Part shown: positions 27,604-36,906 of the stretch, piece after piece | How positions within the stretch are numbered: position 1 is the first letter of the stretch | Layout: each line of letters opens with the position of its first letter | Assembly: GCA_030704225.1 (NCBI GenBank) | Contig: CP131915.1 | Location: 2,790,001 to 2,854,000 of the forward strand | Direction: 5' to 3' | Origin: Kosakonia sp. H02 | GTDB lineage: Bacteria > Pseudomonadota > Gammaproteobacteria > Enterobacterales > Enterobacteriaceae | DNA length: 64,000 bases | The notes under the pieces: generated by a model | The model's input: only the letters and a program-made list of their open reading frames with translations | Databases searched by the model: none | What the model was told of the DNA's origin: nothing | Program-made: the position numbers and the translations under genes

Positions 27604-28575
27604 CTATTTCTTATTCAAGCTACCGGAAAGGATACAAAATACGCCCATCAGGTCGGCGTGGCGAATCGTCACTTCCGCTTTTTCATTTACCGTCGGTTTC
27701 GCGTGGTAGGCAATGCCCAGCCCGGCGGCTTTGATCATCGGTAAGTCGTTCGCACCATCGCCAATTGCCACGGTTTGCTCCGCAGCAATCTCATATTTTT
27801 CAGCCAGTTGGTTGAGCGTGTTGGCTTTGTACTGCGCATCAACGATATCGCCCAGCACCAGGCCGGTGAATTTCCCGTCCATGATTTCTAATTCGTTGGC
27901 GACCGCCGCCGTCAAATGCAGCTTGTCACGCAGATAATCGGCAAAGAACGTAAAACCACCAGAGGCGATAGCCACTTTCCAGCCAAGGGTTTGCAGTTTT
28001 AGCACCAGTTGCACAAGGCCCGGCATCAGCGGCAGTTTTTCACGCACATGCAGCAGGATATTGGCATCCGCACCTTTCAGTGTGGCAACGCGGCTGCGCA
28101 GGCTGGCGGTAAAATCGAGCTCGCCGCGCATGGCGCGCTCGGTTACTTCGGCGACCATATCGCCAGTACCCGCCAGTTTGGCGATTTCATCAATGCACTC
28201 AATCTGAATAGCGGTGGAGTCCATATCCATAACCAGCAGACCCGGCGAGCGAAGATGCGGGATTTTTCCCAGCGGCGCAACATCCAACCCTTCGTCGTGT
28301 GCCAGACGCGTGGCGCGTGGCGTTAACGAACCGGCCAGGCGAATCACCTGATAATCATCCACGCACCAGGCCGAAACGATGACCATCGCGGCACCCAGTT
28401 TGCGCTGGTAGGTTGTCAGACACTGCTTATCCAGGCTGCGACCATACAGAAGCCAGCCGCTACGACCAGCGTGATAATCCAGCGGCATGACCTCGTCACC
28501 ACTTAAAGAGAGCGGCAACCCCGGCCACTGAGAAACATCACCGGGCAGATCGCACCAGGTCAGACTGTTAGGCAT
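27604..28575 (-). CDS. serB: Phosphoserine phosphatase
   Basis: HAD-family enzyme for the last step of serine synthesis. It has 323 residues. The catalytic motif DMDST is at 117-121, and the C-terminal motif GDGANDLPMI holds the metal-binding aspartates. An N-terminal ACT-like extension of about 100 residues matches the enterobacterial form. The start at 28575 has CAGGAG seven bases upstream; the frame is open to 28611. Divergent from ytjB. Confidence 0.98.
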   Translation of the reverse strand: MPNSLTWCDLPGDVSQWPGLPLSLSGDEVMPLDYHAGRSGWLLYGRSLDKQCLTTYQRKLGAAMVIVSAWCVDDYQVIRLAGSLTPRATRLAHDEGLDVAPLGKIPHLRSPGLLVMDMDSTAIQIECIDEIAKLAGTGDMVAEVTERAMRGELDFTASLRSRVATLKGADANILLHVREKLPLMPGLVQLVLKLQTLGWKVAIASGGFTFFADYLRDKLHLTAAVANELEIMDGKFTGLVLGDIVDAQYKANTLNQLAEKYEIAAEQTVAIGDGANDLPMIKAAGLGIAYHAKPTVNEKAEVTIRHADLMGVFCILSGSLNKK

Positions 28576-28693
28576 TAAAGCTCCTGTAAAAACGTTCGCG
28601 CCAGAAAGCATTGGAGGGGAAAATCACGCAAGAGGCTACCTTGTAACCGGCGCTTCTGGCAACATTAAGCCTCAAATTTTCAACAGGTGGAAT

Positions 28694-29338
28694 ATGACTC
28701 GCGCAAAACTTAAATTTCGGCTGCACCGCGCCGTGATAGTCCTTATCTGCCTGGCACTGCTGGTCGCGCTTATGCAGGGCGCATCCTGGTTCAGCCAGAA
28801 CCATCAACGCCAGCGAAACCCACAGTTTGAAGAGCTGGCCAGAACGCTGGCGCGCCAGGTGACGCTTAACCTTACACCGCTGATGCGCACCGAAACGCCG
28901 GATGAAAAACGCATCAGTGTCGTGCTGCGCCAGCTTACCGAAGAGAGCCGGATTCTGGATGCGGGCGTTTACGATGCACAAGGCGATTTAGTGGCTCGCT
29001 CCGGCGAAAGCATTGACGTACGCGACCGGCTGGCGCTGGATGGCAAAAAAGCGGGCGGCTACTTTAACCAGCAAATTGTCGAACCGATCCAGGGGAAAAA
29101 TGGCCCGCTGGGTTATTTGCGTTTGACGCTCGATACCCACACGCTGGCGACAGAAGCTAAACAGGTGGATAACACCACCAATATTCTGCGCTTGATGCTG
29201 CTGTTATCGCTGGCGATTGGCGTGGTGCTGACGCGCACGTTATTGCAGGGTAAACGCACCCGCTGGCAGCAGTCGCCCTTCCTGCTGACCGCCAATAAAC
29301 CGGTACCGGAAGAAGAAGAACAGGAAAAGAAAGAGTAG
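28694..29338 (+). CDS. ytjB: Inner-membrane protein YtjB (Smp)
   Basis: Bitopic membrane protein of 214 residues. An uncleaved N-terminal helix spans about residues 14-34, a periplasmic domain follows, and a second membrane helix lies near 166-182, with a charged, Glu-rich cytoplasmic tail (EEEEQEKKE). The fold resembles an extracellular sensor domain without an output module. Function unknown. Divergent from serB and 52 bases before lplA. Confidence 0.92.
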   Translation: MTRAKLKFRLHRAVIVLICLALLVALMQGASWFSQNHQRQRNPQFEELARTLARQVTLNLTPLMRTETPDEKRISVVLRQLTEESRILDAGVYDAQGDLVARSGESIDVRDRLALDGKKAGGYFNQQIVEPIQGKNGPLGYLRLTLDTHTLATEAKQVDNTTNILRLMLLLSLAIGVVLTRTLLQGKRTRWQQSPFLLTANKPVPEEEEQEKKE

Positions 29339-29390
29339 CCGCTGCGGCTCCAGGTTCGCTAACTGAATGCTATAGAAAAGGAAATCTGTT

Positions 29391-30407
29391 ATGTCGACGC
29401 TTCGCCTTCTTATCTCCGACTCTTACGATCCGTGGTTCAACCTGGCGGTAGAGGAGTGTATTTTCCGCCAGATGCCCGCCACGCAACGTGTCCTGTTTTT
29501 GTGGCGCAACGCCGATACGGTGGTGATTGGCCGGGCGCAGAACCCATGGAAAGAGTGCAATACCCGGCGCATGGAAGAAGATAACGTGCGGCTGGCAAGG
29601 CGCAGTAGCGGCGGCGGCGCGGTGTTCCACGATCTCGGTAATACCTGTTTTACCTTTATGGCGGGCAAACCGGAGTACGACAAAACCATCTCCACCTCTA
29701 TTGTTCTCAATGCGCTGAATTCCCTTGGCGTGACCGCCGAAGCCTCCGGGCGTAACGATTTGGTGGTAAAAACGCCCGAGGGCTTCCGCAAAGTCTCGGG
29801 CTCGGCGTACCGCGAAACCAAAGATCGCGGCTTTCACCACGGCACTTTACTGCTCAATGCCGATCTCAGCCGCCTGGCGAACTATCTCAATCCGGACAAA
29901 AAGAAATTACAGGCCAAAGGCATCACCTCCGTGCGTGGTCGGGTGGCAAATCTGGTCGATCTGCTGCCGGGGATCACCCATGAGCAGGTCTGCAAGGCAG
30001 TGACGGAAGCCTTTTTTGCTCACTACGGCGAACGCGTTGAGGCAGAAATTATCTCGCCGGACAAAACACCGGACTTGCCGAATTTCGCCGAAACCTTCGC
30101 CCGACAAAGCAGTTGGGAATGGAACTTCGGCCAGGCTCCCGCCTTCAGCCATTTGCTGGATGAACGCTTTACCTGGGGCGGCGTGGAGCTGCATTTCGAC
30201 GTGGAGAAAGGCCATATCACCCGCACGCAGGTGTTTACCGACAGCCTGAACCCGGCCCCGCTGGAAGCGCTGGCGGCTCGTTTGCAGGGCTGCCTGTACC
30301 GGGCAGATATGCTGTCGCAGGAGTGTGATGCTTTATTGGTGGATTTCCCGGAGCAGGAACAGGAACTGCGCGAGCTTTCTGCATGGATTGCTGGCGCGGT
30401 GCGTTGA
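29391..30407 (+). CDS. lplA: Lipoate-protein ligase A
   Basis: Activates free lipoate with ATP and attaches it to the E2 and H proteins of lipoate-dependent complexes. It has 338 residues. The lipoate-binding motif RRSSGGGAVFHD is at 70-81, and the conserved lysine in GFRKVSGSAY is K134. A C-terminal accessory domain follows. AAGGAAA ribosome site. Follows ytjB, as in E. coli. Confidence 0.98.
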   Translation: MSTLRLLISDSYDPWFNLAVEECIFRQMPATQRVLFLWRNADTVVIGRAQNPWKECNTRRMEEDNVRLARRSSGGGAVFHDLGNTCFTFMAGKPEYDKTISTSIVLNALNSLGVTAEASGRNDLVVKTPEGFRKVSGSAYRETKDRGFHHGTLLLNADLSRLANYLNPDKKKLQAKGITSVRGRVANLVDLLPGITHEQVCKAVTEAFFAHYGERVEAEIISPDKTPDLPNFAETFARQSSWEWNFGQAPAFSHLLDERFTWGGVELHFDVEKGHITRTQVFTDSLNPAPLEALAARLQGCLYRADMLSQECDALLVDFPEQEQELRELSAWIAGAVR

Positions 30408-30426
30408 TTGATGCGTTGTTGTGCAG

Positions 30427-30454
30427 GCCGGGTAAGGCGAAGCCGCCACCCGGC
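30427..30454. repeat. REP-like palindromic element
   Basis: Imperfect palindrome GCCGGGT...ACCCGGC with the asymmetric GGCG/CGCC core typical of enterobacterial REP units, between the converging lplA and deoD genes. Confidence 0.75.
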
Positions 30455-30465
30455 ACAACAACCAA

Positions 30466-31185
30466 TTACGCGTTATCGCCCAACAGGACAGATTCCAGCG
30501 CGATTTTAATCATGTCGTTAAACGTCGTCTGACGTTCAGCAGACGAGGTCTGCTCATGAGTACGGATATGGTCGGAAACGGTACAAATGGTCAACGCTTT
30601 CGCGCCGAATTCCGCCGCGACGCCGTAAATACCGGCCGCTTCCATTTCCACGCCCAGAATGCCGTACTTCTCCATCACGTCGAACATTTCGCCGTCCGGA
30701 GAGTAGAACAGATCCGCAGAAAAGAGGTTGCCCACGCGCGCGTCTACGCCGAGGGTTTTCGCTGCGTCAACGGCATTACGCACCATGTCGAAATCCGCGA
30801 TAGCCGCGAAATCATGATCTTTGAAACGCATGCGGTTCACTTTGGAATCCGTGCACGCGCCCATACCGATAACGATGTCACGCAGTTTCACATCCATGCG
30901 CACGGCGCCGCAGGAGCCCACGCGAATGATTTTTTTCACGCCGAAATCGGTGATCAGCTCTTTGGTATAGATGGAGCAGGACGGAATGCCCATGCCGTGG
31001 CCCATCACAGAAATTTTGCGGCCTTTGTAAGTACCGGTGTAGCCCAACATGCCGCGCACATTGTTCACTTCGCGGTAATCTTCAAGGAAGGTTTCGGCAA
31101 TGTGTTTAGCGCGCAGCGGATCGCCCGGCATCAGCACTACGTCAGCGAAATCGCCCATTTCGGCATTAATATGTGGGGTAGCCAT
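30466..31185 (-). CDS. deoD: Purine nucleoside phosphorylase DeoD
   Basis: Phosphorolyses purine (deoxy)nucleosides to base and (deoxy)ribose-1-phosphate. It has 239 residues, the hexameric bacterial type. The N-terminal ATPHINAEMGDFA carries the conserved His, GDPLRAKHIAE binds phosphate, and the active-site SDHIRTHEQTS lies near residue 203. The ATG at 31185 has AAGGAAT upstream. Last gene of deoCABD. Confidence 0.98.
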   Translation of the reverse strand: MATPHINAEMGDFADVVLMPGDPLRAKHIAETFLEDYREVNNVRGMLGYTGTYKGRKISVMGHGMGIPSCSIYTKELITDFGVKKIIRVGSCGAVRMDVKLRDIVIGMGACTDSKVNRMRFKDHDFAAIADFDMVRNAVDAAKTLGVDARVGNLFSADLFYSPDGEMFDVMEKYGILGVEMEAAGIYGVAAEFGAKALTICTVSDHIRTHEQTSSAERQTTFNDMIKIALESVLLGDNA

Positions 31186-31246
31186 TGTTGTTAATTCCTT
31201 TATGTCGTTTGGACAGAAAGGGCAGGAAAAGCCCCGCCCAAAATCA

Positions 31247-32470
31247 TCAGAACATGGCTTTGCCATAGTCCATATCAGACACGCCGAAGTATTTGGCGAT
31301 TGTCTGACCAATATCCGCGAAGGTTTCACGGTGGCCCAGCGAGCCCGGTTTCACTTTCGGGCCGTAAACCAGCACCGGAATGTGCTCACGCGTATGATCG
31401 GTGCCTTTCCAGGTCGGATCGCAGCCGTGGTCGGCGGTAAGGATCAGAATATCGTCTTCACCTACCAGTTCCATTAGCTCCGGCAGGCGGCGGTCGAACA
31501 GCTCCAGCCCACCCGCGTAACCGGCGACATCGCGGCGATGGCCCCATGATGAGTCAAAATCGACGAAGTTGGTAAAGACGATTGTCTTATCACCGGCCTC
31601 TTTCATCTCTTTCACGGTCGCATCAAACAGCGCATCCAGGCCGGTGGCTTTCACTTTTTTGGTGATACCGCAGTTAGCGTAGATATCGGCGATTTTGCCA
31701 ACGGAAACGACGTGACCGTCCTTCTCTTCAACCAGTTTTTGCAACACCGTCGCAGACGGCGGCTCAACGGCCAGGTCATGGCGGTTACCGGTGCGCTGGA
31801 AGTTACCGGCTTTGTCGCCAACAAACGGACGCGCAATCACGCGGCCAATGTTGTAGCCGCCTTCGGTCAGCTCTTCACGGGCGATTTCGCACAGTTCATA
31901 CAGCTTATCCAGGCCAAACGTCTCTTCGTGGCAGGCAATCTGGAACACCGAATCCGCAGAGGTGTAGAAAATCGGCTTGCCGGTTTTCATATGCTCTTCG
32001 CCAAGCTGATCGAGGATAACCGTGCCGGAAGAGTGGCAGTTGCCGAGATATCCCGGCAGGTTTGCGCGTTTAACCAGCTTATCCAGCAGTTCCTGCGGGA
32101 AGCTGTTTTCTGTATCGCTGAAGTAGCCCCAGTCGAACAGCACGGGCACACCGGCGATTTCCCAGTGGCCAGACGGCGTATCTTTTCCGGAAGAGAGCTC
32201 ATGCGCCCATGCATAAGCGCCGGTGATTTCAGCATTTGCATCCATTCCGGCAGGAATAAAACCGGTTGCGCCTTCATGGGCTTTTGCCAGACCCAGGCGG
32301 GTGAGATTGGGTAAATTCAGCGGGCCTTTACGCCCGGTATCTGCTTCACCTTTTGCACAGGCTTCAGCAATGTGGCCGAGGGTGTCGGAACCCGCGTCGC
32401 CAAAGCGCTCCGCGTCTTCAGCCGCGCCGATGCCGAAAGAGTCCAGCACCATAATAAATGCACGTTTCAT
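31247..32470 (-). CDS. deoB: Phosphopentomutase DeoB
   Basis: Interconverts (deoxy)ribose-1- and -5-phosphate, linking DeoD/DeoA products to DeoC. It has 407 residues of the alkaline-phosphatase superfamily. The N-terminal metal site is MVLDSFGIG, and C-terminal metal ligands lie in the TADHGCDPTW and DHTREHIPVL segments. Cytosolic. 61 bases upstream of deoD. Confidence 0.98.
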   Translation of the reverse strand: MKRAFIMVLDSFGIGAAEDAERFGDAGSDTLGHIAEACAKGEADTGRKGPLNLPNLTRLGLAKAHEGATGFIPAGMDANAEITGAYAWAHELSSGKDTPSGHWEIAGVPVLFDWGYFSDTENSFPQELLDKLVKRANLPGYLGNCHSSGTVILDQLGEEHMKTGKPIFYTSADSVFQIACHEETFGLDKLYELCEIAREELTEGGYNIGRVIARPFVGDKAGNFQRTGNRHDLAVEPPSATVLQKLVEEKDGHVVSVGKIADIYANCGITKKVKATGLDALFDATVKEMKEAGDKTIVFTNFVDFDSSWGHRRDVAGYAGGLELFDRRLPELMELVGEDDILILTADHGCDPTWKGTDHTREHIPVLVYGPKVKPGSLGHRETFADIGQTIAKYFGVSDMDYGKAMF

Positions 32471-32521
32471 ATGTTCTCCGTACCTTGTGCTTTGAAAAAA
32501 AGCGATCAGATCAGTATACCG

Positions 32522-33844
32522 CTATTCAGTAATGCGGCGATAGACCGTCGGCGTCTCTTTTGGTGCGTTGTCGCTCACAGCACACGCGGCTTTCACCGCC
32601 TGCGCGGCGTCCTGCCAACTGGCTTCGTCTTTGGCGTGAATGATCGCCAGCGGACGTTGGCCGTCAACCCGTTCGCCCAGACGCACCATTTCGGTTAAAC
32701 CGACGCTGTAATCAATGGGATCGGTTGCCTGGCGACGACCGCCGCCCAGCGCCACTACCGCCATCCCCAGCGCGCGGGTATCCATAGCGCTGATAAACCC
32801 TTCGTCCTCGGCATACACCGCTTTGCTCAGGGTCGCGGTCGGCAAGTATTTCGCGTAATTTTCGACAAAATCCTGCGGGCCTTTTTGCGCCGCCACCATG
32901 CGACCAAAAATCTCGGCCGCTTTGCCGTTATCCAGCACCGCTTGTAACTTCGCTCGCGCGTCGGCGTCATCTTTAGCCAGCTTGCCGGAGATGAGCATCT
33001 CCACGCACAGCGCCATCGTCACGTCAAACAGGCGTGGATTGCGGTATTCACCGGTCAGGAACTGCACCGCTTCACGCACTTCTACCGCGTTGCCGGCACT
33101 GGAGGCCAGCACCTGGTTCATGTCAGTCAGCAGCGCCGTGGTGCGCACGCCTGCGCCATTCGCCACGCCAACAATCGCTTGTGCCAGTTGTTCAGAGAGC
33201 GCGTAGGTTGGCATAAATGCGCCGCTACCGACTTTTACGTCCATCACCAGCGCATCAATGCCTTCTGCCAGTTTCTTGGCGAGGATCGAGGCAGTGATCA
33301 GCGGAATGGAGTCCACCGTCGCGGTGATATCGCGGGTGGCATAAAAACGTTTATCCGCCGGAGCCAGCGAGTTGGTCTGGCCGATAATCGCCACGCCAAC
33401 GTCTTTGATAATCTCGCGAAAACGGTTGTCATCCGGGAAAATGTCAAAACCCGGGATCGCTTCCAGTTTGTCGAGCGTACCGCCCGTGTGACCAAGGCCG
33501 CGCCCGGAAATCATCGGAATATAGCCGCCGCAGGCCGCCACCATCGGGCCGAGCATCAGCGATGTCACATCACCGACGCCGCCGGTGGAGTGCTTATCGA
33601 CGACCGGGCCGTTAAGGTTGAGGCTTTTCCAGTCGAGAACGGTTCCGGAATCCCGCATCGCCATGGTCAGCGACACGCGCTCGGGCATGGTCATATCATG
33701 GAAGAAAATGGTCATCGCAAGAGCGGCAATCTGCCCTTCAGAGACGGTGTTGTCGCGAATTCCATTGATAAAGAAGCGGATCTCTTCATCACTCAGCGCG
33801 ATACCGTCGCGTTTTTTACGAATAATTTCTTGAGCGAGAAACAA
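32522..33844 (-). CDS. deoA: Thymidine phosphorylase DeoA
   Basis: Cleaves thymidine and deoxyuridine to base and deoxyribose-1-phosphate. It has 440 residues. The phosphate-binding motif KHSTGGVGDVTS is near residue 84, and the family signature SGRGLGHTGGTLDKLE follows. 51 bases before deoB and 64 after deoC, all on the same strand. Confidence 0.98.
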   Translation of the reverse strand: MFLAQEIIRKKRDGIALSDEEIRFFINGIRDNTVSEGQIAALAMTIFFHDMTMPERVSLTMAMRDSGTVLDWKSLNLNGPVVDKHSTGGVGDVTSLMLGPMVAACGGYIPMISGRGLGHTGGTLDKLEAIPGFDIFPDDNRFREIIKDVGVAIIGQTNSLAPADKRFYATRDITATVDSIPLITASILAKKLAEGIDALVMDVKVGSGAFMPTYALSEQLAQAIVGVANGAGVRTTALLTDMNQVLASSAGNAVEVREAVQFLTGEYRNPRLFDVTMALCVEMLISGKLAKDDADARAKLQAVLDNGKAAEIFGRMVAAQKGPQDFVENYAKYLPTATLSKAVYAEDEGFISAMDTRALGMAVVALGGGRRQATDPIDYSVGLTEMVRLGERVDGQRPLAIIHAKDEASWQDAAQAVKAACAVSDNAPKETPTVYRRITE

Positions 33845-33873
33845 GGTAACCCCCTGAGGAATAAAGTCGAAAG

Positions 33874-33899
33874 GCCGGGCACGCTTCGCGCCACCCGGT
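33874..33899. repeat. REP-like palindrome between deoC and deoA
   Basis: GCCGGGC...CACCCGGT with a GC-rich asymmetric centre. It lies inside the operon transcript, where REP units are known to stabilise upstream mRNA. Confidence 0.65.
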
Positions 33900-33908
33900 A
33901 ATCACAAA

Positions 33909-34688
33909 TCAGTAACCGCTGGCGCTTTTACCATCGCCATGACCAAGCGCTTTCAGCAAGCTCGCCAGCAGGCTGGACGCACCAAAACGGTAGTGACGGG
34001 CATCGGCCCAGTCCGCGCCAAACAGTTCATCGGCAACGGCCAGGTACTGCTGCGCATCTTCCGCCGTGCGCACGCCACCAGCCGGTTTGAAACCAACGGT
34101 TTTCTCAACGCCCATATCGCGGATCACTTCCAGCATAATGCGCGCGCTTTCCGGGGTCGCATTCACCGGCACTTTACCGGTAGAGGTTTTAATGAAATCC
34201 GCTCCGGCTTTAATGGAAATTTCAGACGCTTTGCGAATCAAGGCTTCTTCTTTCAACTCACCGGTTTCGATGATCACTTTCAGCAGCACGTTGGCCGCCG
34301 CGCACGCTTCTTTGCACGCTTTCACTAAATCAAAACCGACCTGCTCGTTACCGGCAATCAGCGCGCGGTACGGGAACACGACGTCCACTTCATCCGCGCC
34401 GTAGGCAATCGCTGCGCGAGTTTCTGCCAGCGCGATCTCAATATCATCGTTGCCATGCGGGAAGTTGGTGACGGTGGCAATACGGATTTCCGGCGTGCCC
34501 TGCGCTTTCAGCGTCTTGCGCGCAATCGGGATAAAACGCGGGTAAATGCAAATGGCGGCGGTGTTGCCGACCGGGGTTTTCGCCTGATGGCACAGGGTGA
34601 TGACTTTTTCGTTGGTGTCATCGTCATTCAGGGTGGTCAGATCCATCAGTTTCAGCGCGCGCAGGCTGCTGGCAGTTAAATCAGTCAT
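33909..34688 (-). CDS. deoC: Deoxyribose-phosphate aldolase DeoC
   Basis: Class I aldolase splitting 2-deoxyribose-5-phosphate to acetaldehyde and glyceraldehyde-3-phosphate. It has 259 residues, the E. coli length. The Schiff-base lysine is K167 in DFIKTSTGK, and D102 is in DEVDVVFPY. The ATG at 34688 has CGGAGAGA upstream. First gene of deoCABD. The E. coli neighbours yjjI and yjjW (a glycyl-radical pair) are missing upstream. Confidence 0.98.
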   Translation of the reverse strand: MTDLTASSLRALKLMDLTTLNDDDTNEKVITLCHQAKTPVGNTAAICIYPRFIPIARKTLKAQGTPEIRIATVTNFPHGNDDIEIALAETRAAIAYGADEVDVVFPYRALIAGNEQVGFDLVKACKEACAAANVLLKVIIETGELKEEALIRKASEISIKAGADFIKTSTGKVPVNATPESARIMLEVIRDMGVEKTVGFKPAGGVRTAEDAQQYLAVADELFGADWADARHYRFGASSLLASLLKALGHGDGKSASGY

Positions 34689-34727
34689 ATTCTCTCCGAC
34701 GGCGTAGTGCCGGTTTCTGTTCGGGTT

Positions 34728-34743
34728 TGTGAGTATTTTAACA
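34728..34743 (-). promoter_or_regulatory. Degenerate DeoR operator (deoO2 position)
   Basis: TGTTAAAATACTCACA on the minus strand matches the 16-base DeoR palindrome at most positions and sits where deoO2 lies before deoC in E. coli. Confidence 0.65.
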
Positions 34744-34758
34744 TTCACCCACAATTAC

Positions 34759-34780
34759 ACTTCGACACTCATCACAGTTA
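34759..34780 (-). promoter_or_regulatory. CRP/CytR site of deoP2
   Basis: Minus-strand TGTGA followed by six bases and TCGAA (34761-34776) aligns with the E. coli deoP2 CRP site at the same distance from the operator. Confidence 0.6.
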
Positions 34781-34882
34781 GCGAAAACTTAATTCACGCT
34801 TGCAATACCATAATGAGACCTTGATCAAATTTACTCGCCTGATAAAGGACGCAGTGACCTAAGAGGCTCAGGCACATTTGAA

Positions 34883-34898
34883 TGTTAGAATTCTAACA
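34883..34898 (-). promoter_or_regulatory. Perfect DeoR operator (deoO1)
   Basis: Exact palindrome TGTTAGAATTCTAACA, identical to the known DeoR operator, about 195 bases upstream of deoC and 140 bases above the second operator. DeoR binds both and loops the DNA. Confidence 0.92.
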
Positions 34899-34929
34899 CA
34901 AGAGAACATCGCCAGCCGCTGAAAAAACC

Positions 34930-35721
34930 TTATGGGCGCGATACGGGCAGCGCGAAGAGATGATGGGTGTTGTTAAACAGCGCGTCAGCAATCACATCTG
35001 GCGCTTCCGGGCGTAACTCGCATAAGGTTTCAAACACGTTTGCCGCCTGCTCCGGGCGGTTGGGCTGGCCCTGAAAACCGTTGAGCGGCATATCCGGCGC
35101 GTCCGTTTCCAGCAACAGCGCGGAAAGCGGCAGACGTGCCATCACATCGCGGGTTTTGCTGGCGCGCGGATACGTAATCGTGCCGCCCACGCCAATGTAA
35201 TACCCGAGATCGACAAAGCGCTGTGCCTGTTGCAGGCTGCCAGCGAAACCGTGCACCACGCCGGTACGTGGCAGGCTCTGTTTTTTCAAATGCATCGCCA
35301 GCTTATCGTGGGTACGGCGTGAATGGAGGATAACCGGCAGTTCAAAGCGCTTTGCCAGTTGCAATTGCGCATCAAGAAGCTGCTGCTGGCGTTCAAATTG
35401 CGGGTTATCACGGTAGAGATCGAGGCCAATTTCGCCGATTGCGATCACTTTGTCTGGCTTTGCCGCCAGACACTGTTCCAGGCGCTGAAGGCTCTGTTCG
35501 GTGTGCTCTTCCACCACAATGGGATGCAGCCCCAGCGCGGCATACAGCGCCGTGTGCTGGTGGGCTAAATTGCACACGCGTTCGAAATAGCGTGCAGCAA
35601 TGGCCGGAACAATAATGCGCTCCACACCCGCGTCGGCTGCGCGAGCAATGCTGGCGGCTTCATTACCGGTAAAAGGGTCGAAATCAAAATGACAGTGGGT
35701 ATCGATAAAGCGGAAATTCAC
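34930..35721 (-). CDS. yjjV: TatD-family metal-dependent hydrolase YjjV
   Basis: Predicted metal-dependent deoxyribonuclease or hydrolase of the TatD family. It has 263 residues. The metal-binding DTHCHFD motif is at residues 7-13, with further ligands in GEIGLD and LLETDAPD. It uses a GTG start whose last bases overlap the yjjU stop (GTGA, four-base overlap), so translation is probably coupled. The physiological substrate is not known. Confidence 0.94.
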   Translation of the reverse strand: MNFRFIDTHCHFDFDPFTGNEAASIARAADAGVERIIVPAIAARYFERVCNLAHQHTALYAALGLHPIVVEEHTEQSLQRLEQCLAAKPDKVIAIGEIGLDLYRDNPQFERQQQLLDAQLQLAKRFELPVILHSRRTHDKLAMHLKKQSLPRTGVVHGFAGSLQQAQRFVDLGYYIGVGGTITYPRASKTRDVMARLPLSALLLETDAPDMPLNGFQGQPNRPEQAANVFETLCELRPEAPDVIADALFNNTHHLFALPVSRP

Positions 35722-36788
35722 GCCGTATCCTCTTTATTAATGGGGAGATCGTTAGCCTGCGGTGCAATAACCAGCGGCGTGTCCAGCGCATCGTTCGCCA
35801 CTATGGCCGGCGGAACCACGCGCGTTGCCGGAGGAATAACCGGTGAATGGCGCAGCAGCGGCGGCGTTTCTGCCAGCAGTTTTCCCACCGTTGCCAGAAA
35901 ATAGCGCCCGCACAAACGCCCGATTTTGTAATCTTCACGTAGCGCCGGTAACCGGCTGCCCAGCGCCATACTGTTAAGCAGCTTCGGCGGATAGATTTCA
36001 ATAATGCGCAGTTTTCCCGGCGGCGTTTCGATAAAGCGCTGGGTCGCCAGGTAACTTTTCTCGTGATGCTGCACCAGATTCACCAACGGCTTCAGGCTGC
36101 TTTCCCCCAGCCAGCGTTCCATACGTTTGAACCACTGTGGCGTGTAATACATCTGCGAAGGCACCGTGCGGATCACGACAATAGTATCCGCCCCGCGTTT
36201 TGCCGCTTCCTGCACCGGAATGGCATCGCTCACGCCACCGTCCAGATAATTCACACCGCTTAGCGCCACGCCGGTGCGGTAAAAGCCGGGGATCGCGCTG
36301 GATGCGCGGATCAAATCCAGCCACGTCTGGTGCGTCGGTGCAAAATACTCTGCCGTGTAATCATCCTGGCGGCAGGCACACATATAAAAAGCTTTGCCGC
36401 CATCAAAGGCGCGCGCCGCATAATCCATCGCCAGCGGCATTTGTGTAGACGTTGATTCTACTAACCAGTCGAGATCGATAAGATTGCCGCCGCGCACAAA
36501 GCGCAGCGGATCAAAAAATTCGCGGGTGGTGGTGTAGCGCATAATCACTTTGCGGGCGTAACCCGGTTGGTTACAGACATACGCTGAAAGGTTTTGCGCA
36601 CCGGCAGAGGTACCGAAATAGAGATCGAAGGGGTTGAATTGCGCGCGCATGAACTCATCCAGCACGCCCGCGGTAAAAATCCCACGTTGACCACCGCCCT
36701 CACATACCAGTGCGAGACGGCCTGGACGAAACGGTTTTAATGTCAGCGGCGCAATGTTGCCAAGCGTTATGGGAATATGCTGCCCCAC
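35718..36788 (-). CDS. yjjU: Patatin-like phospholipase YjjU
   Basis: Predicted lipid acyl hydrolase of the patatin family. It has 356 residues. The oxyanion loop EGGGQRG is near residue 30, the nucleophile is S61 in GTSAG, and the catalytic aspartate is in YLDGGVSDAIP. The start is GTG, as the DNA shows no ATG at 36788. First gene of the yjjU-yjjV pair. No signal peptide is apparent. Confidence 0.94.
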   Translation of the reverse strand: MGQHIPITLGNIAPLTLKPFRPGRLALVCEGGGQRGIFTAGVLDEFMRAQFNPFDLYFGTSAGAQNLSAYVCNQPGYARKVIMRYTTTREFFDPLRFVRGGNLIDLDWLVESTSTQMPLAMDYAARAFDGGKAFYMCACRQDDYTAEYFAPTHQTWLDLIRASSAIPGFYRTGVALSGVNYLDGGVSDAIPVQEAAKRGADTIVVIRTVPSQMYYTPQWFKRMERWLGESSLKPLVNLVQHHEKSYLATQRFIETPPGKLRIIEIYPPKLLNSMALGSRLPALREDYKIGRLCGRYFLATVGKLLAETPPLLRHSPVIPPATRVVPPAIVANDALDTPLVIAPQANDLPINKEDTA

Positions 36789-36851
36789 CTTGCTTTCCTT
36801 TTAGTCAGTTGTAAAAACAAAGTAGCGCAATTTTTACCCGCCTGAAACAGC

Positions 36852-36876
36852 AAAGCCAGTCACGTGGACTGGCTTT
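36852..36876 (-). terminator. Hairpin after ytjA
   Basis: Stem AAAGCCAGT / ACTGGCTTT between ytjA and yjjU, with flanking A/T on each side, consistent with termination of ytjA. Confidence 0.6.
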
Positions 36877-36906
36877 AATGTAACCGAAGTTTAAGCGTGT
36901 TATACG

